Assembly (NCBI GenBank): GCA_022841915.1
Contig: JALHQN010000008.1
Span: 200,713 to 264,712, forward strand
Direction: 5' to 3'
Length of the DNA: 64,000 nucleotides
DNA from: Burkholderiales bacterium
GTDB lineage: Bacteria > Pseudomonadota > Gammaproteobacteria > Burkholderiales > WYBJ01
Positions 35,599-45,156 of this stretch are shown here, piece after piece (position 1 is the first letter of the stretch; each line of letters begins with the position of its first letter). The position numbers and the translations under genes are program-made. The notes below the pieces were generated by a model that was not told the DNA's origin, did no database searches, and saw only the letters and a program-made list of their open reading frames with translations.

Positions 35599-36438
35599 AT
35601 GAGCGTTTTCACCAATCCACCCTTCATGCCTGGCGTGCGCCATGCCGGGGAGCCGGTGCCGAGCCTGTGGTTCATCTTCCACGAAGGACGCATGCTGGTG
35701 GTGGCCCAGGGCGAGGAGTTGCTCCTGCCCCGCTGCAGCGACTTGAACGAACTCGGACTGGAGCCGGCCCGGGTGCAGTACTTGGGCACCTGGCACGGTG
35801 AACCCGCATTCTCCGCCGAAATCGCCGCGCCGAGCACCCCACCCGGGATGATCTGGCACGGCTTGAGAACCCTGCTCGGGCGCTTCGATACGCCGCTGGT
35901 CGCGGTCGCGAGCCGGGCCGCCCAGATCATCGAATGGGATCGCACGCACCAGTTCTGCGGGCGCTGCGGCACGCCGACCGTGATTCGCGGCGAGGAGCGC
36001 GCACGCTCGTGTCCGAGCTGCCGGCTGCGGGTCTATCCGCGGATCAACCCGGCGGTCATGGTGCTGGTCACGCGCGGTGCCGAGGTGCTGCTGGCGCGCA
36101 AACCCAGTTCACCGAAGAATCGGTTCAGCGCGCTGGCCGGTTTCGTCGAAGCCGGCGAATCGCTCGAAGACACCGTGGCGCGCGAGACGCTCGAAGAAGT
36201 GGGCGTGCACGTGAAGAACATCCGCTACTTCGGCAGCCAGTCGTGGCCTTTCCCCAACTCGCTGATGATCGCGTTCACGGCCGAGTATGCGGGCGGCGAG
36301 ATGCGCCCCGATGGCGTGGAGATCGAGGAGGCGCGCTGGTTCGCGCCCGATCAGTTGCCGACCATCCCCGAGGGCATCAGCATCTCGCGCTGGCTGATCG
36401 ATTCGGTGACGGCCGAGATGCTTCGCAATCTGCGCTGA
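35599..36438 (+). CDS. nudC: NAD+ diphosphatase NudC
   Basis: The 279-residue Nudix hydrolase has a four-cysteine zinc site (Cys120, Cys123, Cys138, Cys141), the Nudix box GFVEAGESLEDTVARETLEE (181-200, ending VGV), and the NADH-specific signature SQSWPFPNSLM (213-223). The enzyme cleaves NAD(H) to NMN and AMP and also removes NAD caps from RNA 5' ends. GGGGGAG before the ATG at 35599 decides the start. A frame to 35374 also exists but adds non-family sequence. Confidence 0.95.
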   Translation: MSVFTNPPFMPGVRHAGEPVPSLWFIFHEGRMLVVAQGEELLLPRCSDLNELGLEPARVQYLGTWHGEPAFSAEIAAPSTPPGMIWHGLRTLLGRFDTPLVAVASRAAQIIEWDRTHQFCGRCGTPTVIRGEERARSCPSCRLRVYPRINPAVMVLVTRGAEVLLARKPSSPKNRFSALAGFVEAGESLEDTVARETLEEVGVHVKNIRYFGSQSWPFPNSLMIAFTAEYAGGEMRPDGVEIEEARWFAPDQLPTIPEGISISRWLIDSVTAEMLRNLR

Positions 36439-36480
36439 AGCCTGCGCGGGATCTTTCGAGCGAAGCCCTCCTCGGCGCGA

Positions 36481-37191
36481 TCAGGAGGCCTCCGCGCCGA
36501 GCCGATTCCATACGCACGACTGTTTGCACGCCTTGTCCAGATCCCGCAGATACTGCTCGTGCGCCGCCATCTCGTCGGCGCTCGCCGCGAGCACGGTCAA
36601 TGCATAGTGCTCGACCACCGCGGCATCGACCGTGGTCACGGATTGTTCGCCCCATCCGATGAGCAGGCTGTCCTGCCCGCGCGTCATCGCCAGATACACC
36701 TCGGCGAGCAGCTCCGCATCGAGGAGCGCGCCGTGCAGCGTGCGGTGGGAGTTGTCGATCGCGTAGCGGTCGCACAGCGCATCGAGACCGTTGCGCTTGC
36801 CCGGATGCAGTTCGCGCGCAAGCCGCAGCGTGTCCGTCACCGACGGACAACAGTCGGCGATCGGCGCCAAGCCGCACCGTGCCAGCTCATGGTTCAGAAA
36901 CGCGATATCGAATGCCGCGTTGTGGATGATGAGCTCGGCCCCGCGTATGTAGTCGATAAACTGTTGGGCGATCTCGGGAAACTTGGGCTTGTCGAGCAAG
37001 AACTCGTTCGCGATGCCGTGCACGCGCAGCGCGGCTTCGTCGCTCTCGCGCTCCGGGTTGACGTAGTAATGGAAGTGATTGCCCGTGGGGCGCCGGTTGA
37101 ACAGTTCAACCGCGCCCAGTTCGATGATGCGATGGCCGAGCTCCGGCTCGAGGCCGGTGGTCTCGGTGTCGAGTACGATCTGGCGAGTCAT
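36481..37191 (-). CDS. dnaQ: DNA polymerase III epsilon subunit (proofreading exonuclease)
   Basis: The 236-residue 3'-5' exonuclease starts MTRQIVLDTETTGLEPELGH, with the catalytic Asp8 and Glu10 of ExoI, then IIHNAAFDIAFLNHEL (ExoII) and HRTLHGALLDAELLAEVYL (ExoIII with the conserved His-Asp). The ATG at 37191 is the family start; the longer upstream frame is rnhA sequence in another frame. It lies 64 bases downstream of rnhA on the same strand, the classic arrangement. Confidence 0.96.
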   Translation of the reverse strand: MTRQIVLDTETTGLEPELGHRIIELGAVELFNRRPTGNHFHYYVNPERESDEAALRVHGIANEFLLDKPKFPEIAQQFIDYIRGAELIIHNAAFDIAFLNHELARCGLAPIADCCPSVTDTLRLARELHPGKRNGLDALCDRYAIDNSHRTLHGALLDAELLAEVYLAMTRGQDSLLIGWGEQSVTTVDAAVVEHYALTVLAASADEMAAHEQYLRDLDKACKQSCVWNRLGAEAS

Positions 37192-37255
37192 GGGTGGCGG
37201 GCCGGCTGATCGTGTTGCACGGGTCGGCACGCTGTCGACCAGCGGGTCGGATAAA

Positions 37256-37738
37256 TCATAATGGCATATCCGAGGCGTCGGTCGCGTTGCGGCCCGCGAT
37301 GACGCCCAGATTGGCCAGCGCGTCGGCGCGCTCGTTGCCGGGGTGGCCGGCGTGGCCCTTGACCCAGATCCAGTCGATCTGATGCTGCGCGGCCAGCTCA
37401 TCCAGCTCGCGCCACAGTTCCGCGTTCTTGACGGGCTTTTTGTCGGCGGTTTTCCAGCCGCGCCTTTTCCAATCGTGAATCCATACACTGATGCCCTTCT
37501 GCACATATTGGGAATCGGTATGGACGCGCACGCACGAGGCGCGCTTGAGCGCTTCGAGTGCGCGGATCACCGCGGTGAGTTCCATGCGATTGTTGGTGGT
37601 ATTCGCCTGGCCTCCGTAGATTTCCTTGCTGCTGTTGCCGCAACGCAAGAGCGCGCCCCAGCCACCCGCGCCCGGATTGCCCTTGCACGCACCGTCGGCA
37701 AAGATGTCGACCACTTCTTGTTCTTGTTCTGGATTCAT
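37256..37738 (-). CDS. rnhA: ribonuclease HI
   Basis: The 160-residue enzyme removes RNA from RNA-DNA hybrids. The catalytic acids are all present: Asp15 in [11 protein letters not shown], Glu53 in [11 protein letters not shown], Asp75 in HTDSQYV and Asp139 in ERADALA. The ATG at 37738 overlaps the methyltransferase stop codon by four bases (ATGA). Order methyltransferase-rnhA-dnaQ is as in E. coli. Confidence 0.97.
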   Translation of the reverse strand: MNPEQEQEVVDIFADGACKGNPGAGGWGALLRCGNSSKEIYGGQANTTNNRMELTAVIRALEALKRASCVRVHTDSQYVQKGISVWIHDWKRRGWKTADKKPVKNAELWRELDELAAQHQIDWIWVKGHAGHPGNERADALANLGVIAGRNATDASDMPL

Positions 37739-38496
37739 CGTTTCGTTGTTATTTGACGAGCCGCGATGCCGCGGCCCCGAAAGCGTCGCAAAGCGACTAC
37801 GTTGCCACTGGCGGCGAGCCTGGGGCGCCAACTGGGCTTGATGAGCCTCATGCCTCGCACATGCTTGACGGCCTGCAGGAAGTACACCCCGCCCGCGAAA
37901 GGCCACCAGCGATCGCCGGCGGCATCCATGAAACCGAACCGGCGCAGCCAGCGCTCCTGCGAGAACGGAGGCGCATACCCCTGCATGCGCCCGCCGATCA
38001 CATCCAGAGAGAGCAGCGACAGCCAATCCTTGAGCCGCGGCAACTGGATGAAGTGCCCGCACCACGGCATCTGACCGCGCGCACGAGGAATCAGGCGCTT
38101 CATGCCCAACAGGCTCCAGGGATTGAAGCCGGAGATGACCACCTGTCCTTCCGGCACGAGGATGCGAACGACCTCGCGCAAGATCTGGTGCGGATCGGCG
38201 CTGAACTCCAGCACATGAGGCAAGACGACCAGATCCACGCTGTTGGCGGCAATCGGCAGATCGGTGAAGTCGGCCTGCAAGGCGATCGGCCCGCTGGCTC
38301 CGACACACCAGCGCGAGGTTATCCGAGACGCGCGCAGCAGATCGATTTGCGCCAAGCCGCACTGCAATGCGTTGAAGCCGAAAATGTCGGCCACGACCCG
38401 ATCGAAGTATTCGTGCTCGCGCGCCAGCAGGTACTGCCCGAGCGGCGTGCCGAACCAGGCGCTCAGTTGATCCGAATCTTGCTGATCTGTTGACAT
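37735..38496 (-). CDS. SAM-dependent methyltransferase (YafS-like)
   Basis: The 253-residue protein has a degenerate class I methyltransferase fold. It includes [48 protein letters not shown] (cited in parts: PHVLEF and RILVPEGQ) and [12 protein letters not shown]. The glycine-rich SAM loop is not clear, a known feature of this family next to rnhA. The ATG at 38496 starts at [10 protein letters not shown]. Substrate unknown. Confidence 0.85.
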   Translation of the reverse strand: MSTDQQDSDQLSAWFGTPLGQYLLAREHEYFDRVVADIFGFNALQCGLAQIDLLRASRITSRWCVGASGPIALQADFTDLPIAANSVDLVVLPHVLEFSADPHQILREVVRILVPEGQVVISGFNPWSLLGMKRLIPRARGQMPWCGHFIQLPRLKDWLSLLSLDVIGGRMQGYAPPFSQERWLRRFGFMDAAGDRWWPFAGGVYFLQAVKHVRGMRLIKPSWRPRLAASGNVVALRRFRGRGIAARQITTKR

Positions 38497-38876
38497 CGTT
38501 GCGTGTCGGAAAGTGGGTCGACTGGAGCACTGTGCCTGCAAAGAGCGTACTCAAAGCAGTGCCCACTGCAAGCTGTCGGGGTGAAGCAGAGCATAGCAAA
38601 CCCGGATTAGGCCCCGCTATCGGCGACAACACAATGGTTCGCGATCGTCGATTGGCCTTTACAATAGGGAGGTATTCGAACTTGGCATCGGCACAAGCTG
38701 GATCGCGTGACGAGTGTCGGCTGCAGGCCTGCCGACTTGCCGCGCTCAGGGGAACTCGGAGGCTGCCGACAGCGGCCGCGGACATTGAAGTCACACCCCA
38801 AGAACAACTTCTAACTTATTGACCTGCCTGTTATTTGTTACTAACATCGGGTCGCTCAGTCGCTACCGGGGGTTGC
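38497..38876. other. 380-base region between the methyltransferase and mltD (no gloB)
   Basis: The two divergent genes share this region. A TACAAT (38660-38665) followed by GGGAGG on the plus strand could begin a short product (from TTG 38680, about 47 codons) but I do not call a gene. In E. coli and many relatives gloB sits here; no trace is visible. Confidence 0.4.
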
Positions 38877-40550
38877 ATGCACCATTGGACGGCCCTACGC
38901 GCCGTATGCGCGTTCTTTTTCGTCTTCGTCGCAAGCAGCGCCTGGTCCCAGGGATTCGGCGACGATGAAATCAATATCGAACCTGAAATCGTCGACGTCA
39001 ACTCGCTCAAGCTCGTGCCCGATGCGCCACGCACGCGCGTCCCCACCCTGCTCCCCCGCCCCCATCTGCCGCTGCACGGCGAGCAGAACGATCCCGGACC
39101 AGCCCATCTGCTCCTGGGTGACATCCCCTTCAGCGCGAGCACGAATCCCGCCGCATCGGCCGATTCGCTCTGGGAGCGGATCCGCGGATCGTTCGGCATG
39201 CGGGAATTGCCCTCGCCCCTGGTCAAGGAATGGGAGACCTGGTACGCGAGCCGGCCCGACTATCTCGCGCGCATGATCGCGCGCAGCGAACGCTATCTGT
39301 TCTTCGTCGTCGAGGAAGTCGAAAAGCGCGGCATGCCGAGCGAGATCGCTCTATTGCCCATGATCGAGAGCGCGTACAACCCCAAGGCGTATTCGCATGC
39401 GCATGCGGCTGGCATGTGGCAGTTCATTCCTTCCACCGGCAAGCATTTCGGTCTGAGACAGAACTGGTGGCAGGACGAGCGCCGGGATGTGCTCGCGGCG
39501 ACACGCGCGGCCCTCGATTACCTCGAAAAGCTCTTCGAGATGTTTGGCTCCTGGGAACTCGCGCTCGCCTCCTACAACTGGGGTGAAGGCGCGGTCGGTC
39601 GGGCGATACAACGCAACGAGGCCCGCGGCTTGCGCACCGACTACCTGAGCCTCGACATGCCGGCCGAGACCCGCAATTACATCCCGAAGCTGATGGCGGT
39701 GAAGAACATCCTCGCCCGCCCCGAGAACTTCAACCTCCGTCTGGCCGACATTGCGAACCGCCCGTATTTCACGGTGGTGCACGCTGACAGACACATCGAC
39801 GTTACCCTCGCGGCCCGGCTGGCGGAGATGCCGCTGGCGGATTTCCAGGCGCTGAACCCCTCGCACAACCGGCCGGTGATCCGCTCCGAGGGCGCCCAAC
39901 CCATCCTTCTGCCCACCGACCGCGCCGAGAGGTTCCAGGCGAACCTCCAAGCCCACGGCTCCAGACTGACGTCCTGGCAGTCATACCGGATCAACCAAGA
40001 CGACAGGCTGGATCAGATCGCCGAGCGCTTCGGCATCACACTGGCTCAACTCAAGGAAGTGAACAGCATCCCGGCGCGTCTGCGCAACCTGGTGGGCTTG
40101 ACCATACTCGTCCCCGATAACGCCGAAGCCGCTGGGGGCGATATCTCCGCAGCCGGCTTTGCCCTGCCCGCGCTTGCGGCAGCCTTGCAGCAATCGGCGG
40201 CCACCGTTGCGCGGTATACCGTGAGACGAGGCGACACGCTATCGAGCATCGCGCAGCGGCACAACGTGCCCATGGCCCAGTTGGCCGCACGCAACGGCAT
40301 CCGCAACGGCAAGGTCCGCCTCGGCCAGACGCTCATCGTGAGCGAAACAGCGGGACGGGCAGCCTCCGCCGCACCGGAGCCTGTACAGCGCACTGCGGCA
40401 AAAGCGTCGAGGCGCGGCGCATCGAACCAAGTGGCCCGTGCAGCGCCTGCCGCGAAGAGAAGCACGAAGACTCAAGGCAAGGCGCCAGCGCGTGTCAACC
40501 AGGCCCCGTCGAAGCGCACACAAGTCGCCCTTTCGGGACGTCGCAACTAG
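38877..40550 (+). CDS. mltD: membrane-bound lytic murein transglycosylase D
   Basis: The 557-residue secreted enzyme has a hydrophobic signal segment (about 5-24), no clear lipobox, an SLT domain with catalytic Glu164 in PMIESAYNPKAYSHAHAAG and the MWQFIPSTGKHFGL motif, and two LysM modules (YRINQDDRLDQIAERFGI and YTVRRGDTLSSIAQRHNV). A Ser/Ala/Lys-rich C-terminal tail ends the protein. It cleaves peptidoglycan glycan strands. The ATG at 38877 matches the signal start; the frame also opens at 38835 with TTG. Confidence 0.92.
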   Translation: MHHWTALRAVCAFFFVFVASSAWSQGFGDDEINIEPEIVDVNSLKLVPDAPRTRVPTLLPRPHLPLHGEQNDPGPAHLLLGDIPFSASTNPAASADSLWERIRGSFGMRELPSPLVKEWETWYASRPDYLARMIARSERYLFFVVEEVEKRGMPSEIALLPMIESAYNPKAYSHAHAAGMWQFIPSTGKHFGLRQNWWQDERRDVLAATRAALDYLEKLFEMFGSWELALASYNWGEGAVGRAIQRNEARGLRTDYLSLDMPAETRNYIPKLMAVKNILARPENFNLRLADIANRPYFTVVHADRHIDVTLAARLAEMPLADFQALNPSHNRPVIRSEGAQPILLPTDRAERFQANLQAHGSRLTSWQSYRINQDDRLDQIAERFGITLAQLKEVNSIPARLRNLVGLTILVPDNAEAAGGDISAAGFALPALAAALQQSAATVARYTVRRGDTLSSIAQRHNVPMAQLAARNGIRNGKVRLGQTLIVSETAGRAASAAPEPVQRTAAKASRRGASNQVARAAPAAKRSTKTQGKAPARVNQAPSKRTQVALSGRRN

Positions 40551-40654
40551 GCTGCGCTGGCTTTAGCGCTGCCCGCTGGCGACGGCAGCGGCGTGCGCAG
40601 CGCGGCAGGCATTCGCGCCGTCCACACCGTCGATTCGGCCGTGCCCGATGCGCG

Positions 40655-42715
40655 TCAGCGAGCGACTTCCCGCCCCGACTCGTCGTAGAGATGACACCGC
40701 ACGCCGTGGTTCGGGCTCACCTTTCGCTCTGCGGGAAAGTCCGAGCGACATTGCTCGAACGCATGCGGGCAGCGCGGATTGAAATGACACCCCTTCGGCG
40801 GCGAGACCGGTGACGGCAGATCGCCGGGAATTCGCAAGACCTCGCGTCGGGCCTGCGGATCGGGCACCGGCACGGCCGACAACAAGGCCCGGGTATAGGG
40901 ATGCCTCGGTCCGGCGAACACCTCCTCGACGCTGCCCTGCTCGACCACGCGCCCGAGGTACATCACCGCGACCTCGTGGGCGAGGAACTCGACGACGCCC
41001 ATGTTGTGGGTAATGAACAGATAAGCGATGCCGTGGCGACGCTGCAGATCGAGCAGCAGATTGAGAATCTGCGCCTGCACGGAGACATCGAGCGCGCTGG
41101 TCGGCTCGTCGCAGACGATAAGCTTGGGCTCCACCGCCAAGGCGCGCGCGATCGCGATCCGCTGTCGTTGTCCGCCAGAGAACTCGTGCGGATAACGCGA
41201 CTTCGATGCCGGATCGAGCCCGACCTCCTTCAACAACGCGTCGATGCGCCCTGCGCGCTGCTCGGGTGTATCCCCCACGCGCAGCGCGCTCATGCCCTCT
41301 TCGATGATCTCGTTGACGCGCATGCGAGGATTGAGCGAGGCGTAGGGATCCTGGAACACGATCTGCAAGTCGCGCCGTCGTGCGCGCAGCGCCGATGCGC
41401 TCAGCGAGGCGAGATCGACGCCATCGAAGCGCACTTCGCCGCCCGTGGGCGGAAGCAGCTGCAGAATGCCCTTGCCCACCGTGGTCTTGCCGCAACCCGA
41501 CTCGCCCACCAGCGCGAGCGTGCGACCGGCGGGGATGCTCAGGGACACGCCATCCACCGCTCTCACATACCCGACGACACGCCGCAATAAACCGCGATGG
41601 ATGGGAAAGTGAACGCGCAGATCGCTCACCGCCAAGAGCGCCTCGGTGCCCGGAGCCATGTGTTCGGACCCCACTGCCGCTGCGGATGCTGAACTCGTCC
41701 CGTTCGTGCCGTCCGCGCCCGCTCGGGGCAACCCCTCGGTGCCCAGCACGCCGGAATAGTAATGACAGCGAACGGCGCGCCCACCTGCCGTGGCCACGAG
41801 CGTCGGCACGATGGAGCGGCACTCCGGTTGAGCGTAATCGCAGCGATCGACGAAGCGGCAGCCCTCGAACGTCTGCGCGAGCGAAGGCACGTTGCCGCCG
41901 ATCACCGACAGGGCTTGACCGCGCTTTCCGACCGAGGGCAGCGAGGCGAACAGCTTGCGCGAATACGGATGCTGCGCAGCGCGGAAGAAATCTTCGCACG
42001 GCGCCGTCTCGACGATTTGTCCGGCATACATGACACCGACGCGATGCGCGGTTTGCGCCACCACACCGAGATCGTGGGTGATGAGCAGCATCGACATGCC
42101 ACGGCGACGTTGCAGCTCGCGCAGCAGCTCGAGAACCTGGGCCTGTATCGTCACATCGAGCGCGGTGGTGGGCTCGTCGGCGATGAGCAGCTCCGGCTCG
42201 CATGCGAGCGACATGGCGATCATCACGCGCTGGCGCAGCCCGCCGGAGAGCTGGAAGGGAAACTCGGTGAGGCGGCGCTCGGCGTCGGGCACACCGACGG
42301 AATCGAGCAGCTCGCGCGCCTTGCGCTTCGCCTCGTCAGCCCGAACGCGGGTGTGCCGCTCGATGACTTCGACGATCTGCGCGCCTATGGTCAGCACCGG
42401 ATTGAGCGAGAGCATCGGCTCCTGGAAGATCATGCCGATGCGCGCGCCGCGGATCGTTCGCATCCGGGCTTCGGACAGCTGCAGCAAGTCGGTATCGCCG
42501 AGGCTGATCCGACCGTCGACCACGCGACCGGCGTCAGGCAGCAAGCGCATGATGGACAGCGCCGTGATCGACTTGCCGCAGCCCGATTCGCCGAGCAAGG
42601 CGAACGTCTCGCCACGCTGCACGGTCAAGCTCAAGCCGTCGACCGCTCGCACGGGCTCCCGCCCGGCGTCGATCCAGGTGGAGAGGTTTTCGATATCGAG
42701 CAGCGTATCGCTCAT
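40655..42715 (-). CDS. ABC importer double ATPase (dipeptide/oligopeptide type)
   Basis: The 686-residue protein has two complete ATPase halves. The first has GESGCGKS (42-49) and LSGGLRQRV; the second has GESGCGKT and FSGGQRQRI. Each half ends in the oligopeptide-type C-terminal domain with CRFVDRCDYAQPEC and CHFNPRCPHAFEQC cysteine motifs. Fused ATPases of this kind occur as YejF and related proteins. The ATG overlaps the permease stop codon by four bases. Energises the import of peptides or similar ligands together with the three genes upstream. Confidence 0.93.
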   Translation of the reverse strand: MSDTLLDIENLSTWIDAGREPVRAVDGLSLTVQRGETFALLGESGCGKSITALSIMRLLPDAGRVVDGRISLGDTDLLQLSEARMRTIRGARIGMIFQEPMLSLNPVLTIGAQIVEVIERHTRVRADEAKRKARELLDSVGVPDAERRLTEFPFQLSGGLRQRVMIAMSLACEPELLIADEPTTALDVTIQAQVLELLRELQRRRGMSMLLITHDLGVVAQTAHRVGVMYAGQIVETAPCEDFFRAAQHPYSRKLFASLPSVGKRGQALSVIGGNVPSLAQTFEGCRFVDRCDYAQPECRSIVPTLVATAGGRAVRCHYYSGVLGTEGLPRAGADGTNGTSSASAAAVGSEHMAPGTEALLAVSDLRVHFPIHRGLLRRVVGYVRAVDGVSLSIPAGRTLALVGESGCGKTTVGKGILQLLPPTGGEVRFDGVDLASLSASALRARRRDLQIVFQDPYASLNPRMRVNEIIEEGMSALRVGDTPEQRAGRIDALLKEVGLDPASKSRYPHEFSGGQRQRIAIARALAVEPKLIVCDEPTSALDVSVQAQILNLLLDLQRRHGIAYLFITHNMGVVEFLAHEVAVMYLGRVVEQGSVEEVFAGPRHPYTRALLSAVPVPDPQARREVLRIPGDLPSPVSPPKGCHFNPRCPHAFEQCRSDFPAERKVSPNHGVRCHLYDESGREVAR

Positions 42716-44172
42716 GTCGCCGCCTTCTTGCGCAGGGCCCCGCGCAAACTGAAGCGAAACGGCTTGACCGCGACACGCGGATCGAAGGCATCGCGCACCG
42801 CATCGGCGAAGAGGTTCGCCGACAGCACCAGCAGGAACATGAAGCCGAAAGCGGATGCGAGCGACCACCAGACCATGGGATCGCGCGCCATTTCGAGCCG
42901 CGCCGCGTTGATCATGGTGCCGAAGCTCGTCATGGAGGGATCGACGCCGACGCCGACATACGACAACACGGCTTCGGCCAGGACCAGGCCGCTGAACTCC
43001 ATCACCACGGCGATCAGGACGATGTGCATCACGTTCGGGAGGATGTGCCGGGTGATGATGCGCGCATGCCCGACGCCGAATGCCTGCGCCGCCTGGATGT
43101 AGTCGAGCTCGCGCAGCTTGAGCGTCTCACCTCGCAGCAGGCGGCACAAGCCTGTCCAACTCGTCACGCCGAGGATGGCGCACAGGAACAGCAAGCGCAG
43201 ATCCGCGCGCTCCATGGCCGTGGGGAACGCCTGCGGTCGGGTATCGATGTACACCTGCATCATGAGCACCGCGGCCGCGATCAGCAGCACCGCGGGAATG
43301 GCGTTGAGGGTCGTGTACAGGTACTGGATGATGTCGTCGGCCCAGCCTTTGAAGTAGCCGGCCGCGATGCCGAGAAGAATCGCGAAGGGCAGCATGACCA
43401 GCGTCGTGAGCGTCCCGATCACCAAAGCCGTGCGTATGCTCTTCAGCGATTGGTAGAGCACGTCCTCGCCCACCTTGCTGGTGCCGAGCACGTGGTACTT
43501 GGCGGCCAGCGTCGCGGTGATGGAGGCGAGGATGAGCAATAGGCCGACGGTCATGAGGATCGCTCGCCACGGCACATCGAGCTCGCCACGCATCACGGAG
43601 AGCCAGGCCCGATCGAGGCTGCTGCCCGACCTGTGCGCGATCGCGGCGCACAGGATCGTGCCTGTCAGCAGCCACAGTATGAACCCGATCGCCCCGCCGG
43701 CGAGAACGCGCCGGCCGACGTCGCCGGCCCACTCCTTCTCGGGATCCTTCAGGTGAGCGCCGCCGTGCGTCAGGCGGGGGTACTCGCGCACTTGGCGCCC
43801 GCCGGGCAACTCCACGGTCTCGCGCGCGTAGGAGCGATACGCCAGCGGCGCGGAATAGGTCTTCTCGGGGCGCTGGCGCAGCGAACTCAACATCTGATCG
43901 AGCACGCTGGTGATCTCGACCGCATAGACGCTCTTTCCGGCGGGTGCCGCGCCATCGAGCCGGACGCGAAAGTGCAGCGAGTCGAGCAGCCCGATGACGA
44001 CGAAGAAGGCGAGCACCACCGCGCCCACCATCCCCGAGGGGCTCTGGCTCACCCGCTGCCAGGGCTTGCGCAGGTGCTCGCGCTTGCGCACGTAGACAAC
44101 CACGCCGATCAGCACCGCCAGCAGCAGGAACACCAGCGCGTCGGTCCACAGAATGACAGGTTGAAAGGGCAT
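42712..44172 (-). CDS. ABC importer permease (YejE/OppC-like, with long N-terminal insert)
   Basis: The 486-residue inner-membrane protein has the BPD-transport domain (VIGTLTTLVMLPFAILLGIA... and the EAA-loop-like REL DYIQAAQAFGVGHARII). About 150 extra residues sit between the first membrane segments, including a segment with RLDGAAPAGKSVYAVEIT that may be periplasmic. YejE of E. coli is about 340 residues, so this is a longer variety. It is six bases after the YejB-like gene and overlaps the ATPase gene, in one operon. Confidence 0.88.
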   Translation of the reverse strand: MPFQPVILWTDALVFLLLAVLIGVVVYVRKREHLRKPWQRVSQSPSGMVGAVVLAFFVVIGLLDSLHFRVRLDGAAPAGKSVYAVEITSVLDQMLSSLRQRPEKTYSAPLAYRSYARETVELPGGRQVREYPRLTHGGAHLKDPEKEWAGDVGRRVLAGGAIGFILWLLTGTILCAAIAHRSGSSLDRAWLSVMRGELDVPWRAILMTVGLLLILASITATLAAKYHVLGTSKVGEDVLYQSLKSIRTALVIGTLTTLVMLPFAILLGIAAGYFKGWADDIIQYLYTTLNAIPAVLLIAAAVLMMQVYIDTRPQAFPTAMERADLRLLFLCAILGVTSWTGLCRLLRGETLKLRELDYIQAAQAFGVGHARIITRHILPNVMHIVLIAVVMEFSGLVLAEAVLSYVGVGVDPSMTSFGTMINAARLEMARDPMVWWSLASAFGFMFLLVLSANLFADAVRDAFDPRVAVKPFRFSLRGALRKKAAT

Positions 44173-44178
44173 GGTCGG

Positions 44179-45156
44179 CTAGGTCAGGCGCACACGCGGA
44201 TCGACCAGCGTGTAGGAGATATCGGTCAGCAGCAGGCCGAGAATGTAGAGCACCGCTCCGAGGAACACCATGGCGCGCACGATGGCGAAATCCTGCGCCT
44301 GGATGGCGTCGATCGTGTAGCTGCCCAGCCCCGGGATGCCGAAGAAGGATTCCATCAACAAGCTGCCCAGGAAGAGCGTCGGGATCACCACCACGGCCCC
44401 GGTCAGGATGGGAATCATGCCGTTCTTGAGCACGTGTCCGAAGAGCACGGCCGACTCGCGCAGCCCCTTGGCCCGGGCCGTGCGGACGTAATCCTTGCCG
44501 ATCTCCTCCAGGAAGATGGTGCGATACCAGCGCGCTCCGGCACCGATCCCGCCGATGACGCCGATCACGACCGGGAGGATGACGAATTTGAGCGCATCGG
44601 TGCCCCCGGCGAAGCCCGAGATGGGCACCAGATGCCACACCTTGCTGATCAGATACTGGCCGCCGATGATGTAGAACAGACCGGAGATGGACATCATCGC
44701 CACGCACGAGACCACCCCCCAGAAATCGAGATAGGTGGCGCGAAAGAATGCCATCATGAGCGCGAAGCTGATGTTGACGAGAATCCCGATGATGAAGACA
44801 GGCACCGCGAGGGCGAGGCTCGGGCCCATGCGGGTCGAAATCTCGTGCGCGATATCGCGGCCGTCGTCGGCATTGCCGAAGTCGAACACGAACAGTCGTA
44901 CCGATTTGTCATAGAAGATGGTATCGGTCAGCCGCTCGATGCCATCGGCGGAATCGTTCCAGAGCAGCGGCTTGTCGTAGCCGCGCTCGGCCTTCCAGCG
45001 CTCGATGGCCTCCGGCGTGACCCGCTTCGCTCCCAGCTGCATGCGGGCCATGTCGTCGGGCGTGTTCACCACGAAGAACAGCGCGAAGGTGAGCAGATTC
45101 ACGCCGATCAGGATCGGGATCGCATAGAGCACCCGCCGGACGATATACCCGATCAT
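44179..45156 (-). CDS. ABC importer permease (YejB/OppB-like)
   Basis: The 325-residue inner-membrane protein begins [20 protein letters not shown], the typical OppB/DppB opening. Six hydrophobic segments and the EEIGKDYVRTARAKGLRESA coupling (EAA) loop follow. It overlaps the substrate-binding-protein gene by four bases. With the next gene it forms the heterodimeric channel. Slightly shorter than E. coli YejB. Confidence 0.92.
   Translation of the reverse strand: MIGYIVRRVLYAIPILIGVNLLTFALFFVVNTPDDMARMQLGAKRVTPEAIERWKAERGYDKPLLWNDSADGIERLTDTIFYDKSVRLFVFDFGNADDGRDIAHEISTRMGPSLALAVPVFIIGILVNISFALMMAFFRATYLDFWGVVSCVAMMSISGLFYIIGGQYLISKVWHLVPISGFAGGTDALKFVILPVVIGVIGGIGAGARWYRTIFLEEIGKDYVRTARAKGLRESAVLFGHVLKNGMIPILTGAVVVIPTLFLGSLLMESFFGIPGLGSYTIDAIQAQDFAIVRAMVFLGAVLYILGLLLTDISYTLVDPRVRLT

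Noticed and set aside
40563-42203. 546-codon minus-strand frame
   Set aside because: Overlaps the double ATPase in another frame and shows no domain; Ala/Arg-rich shadow.
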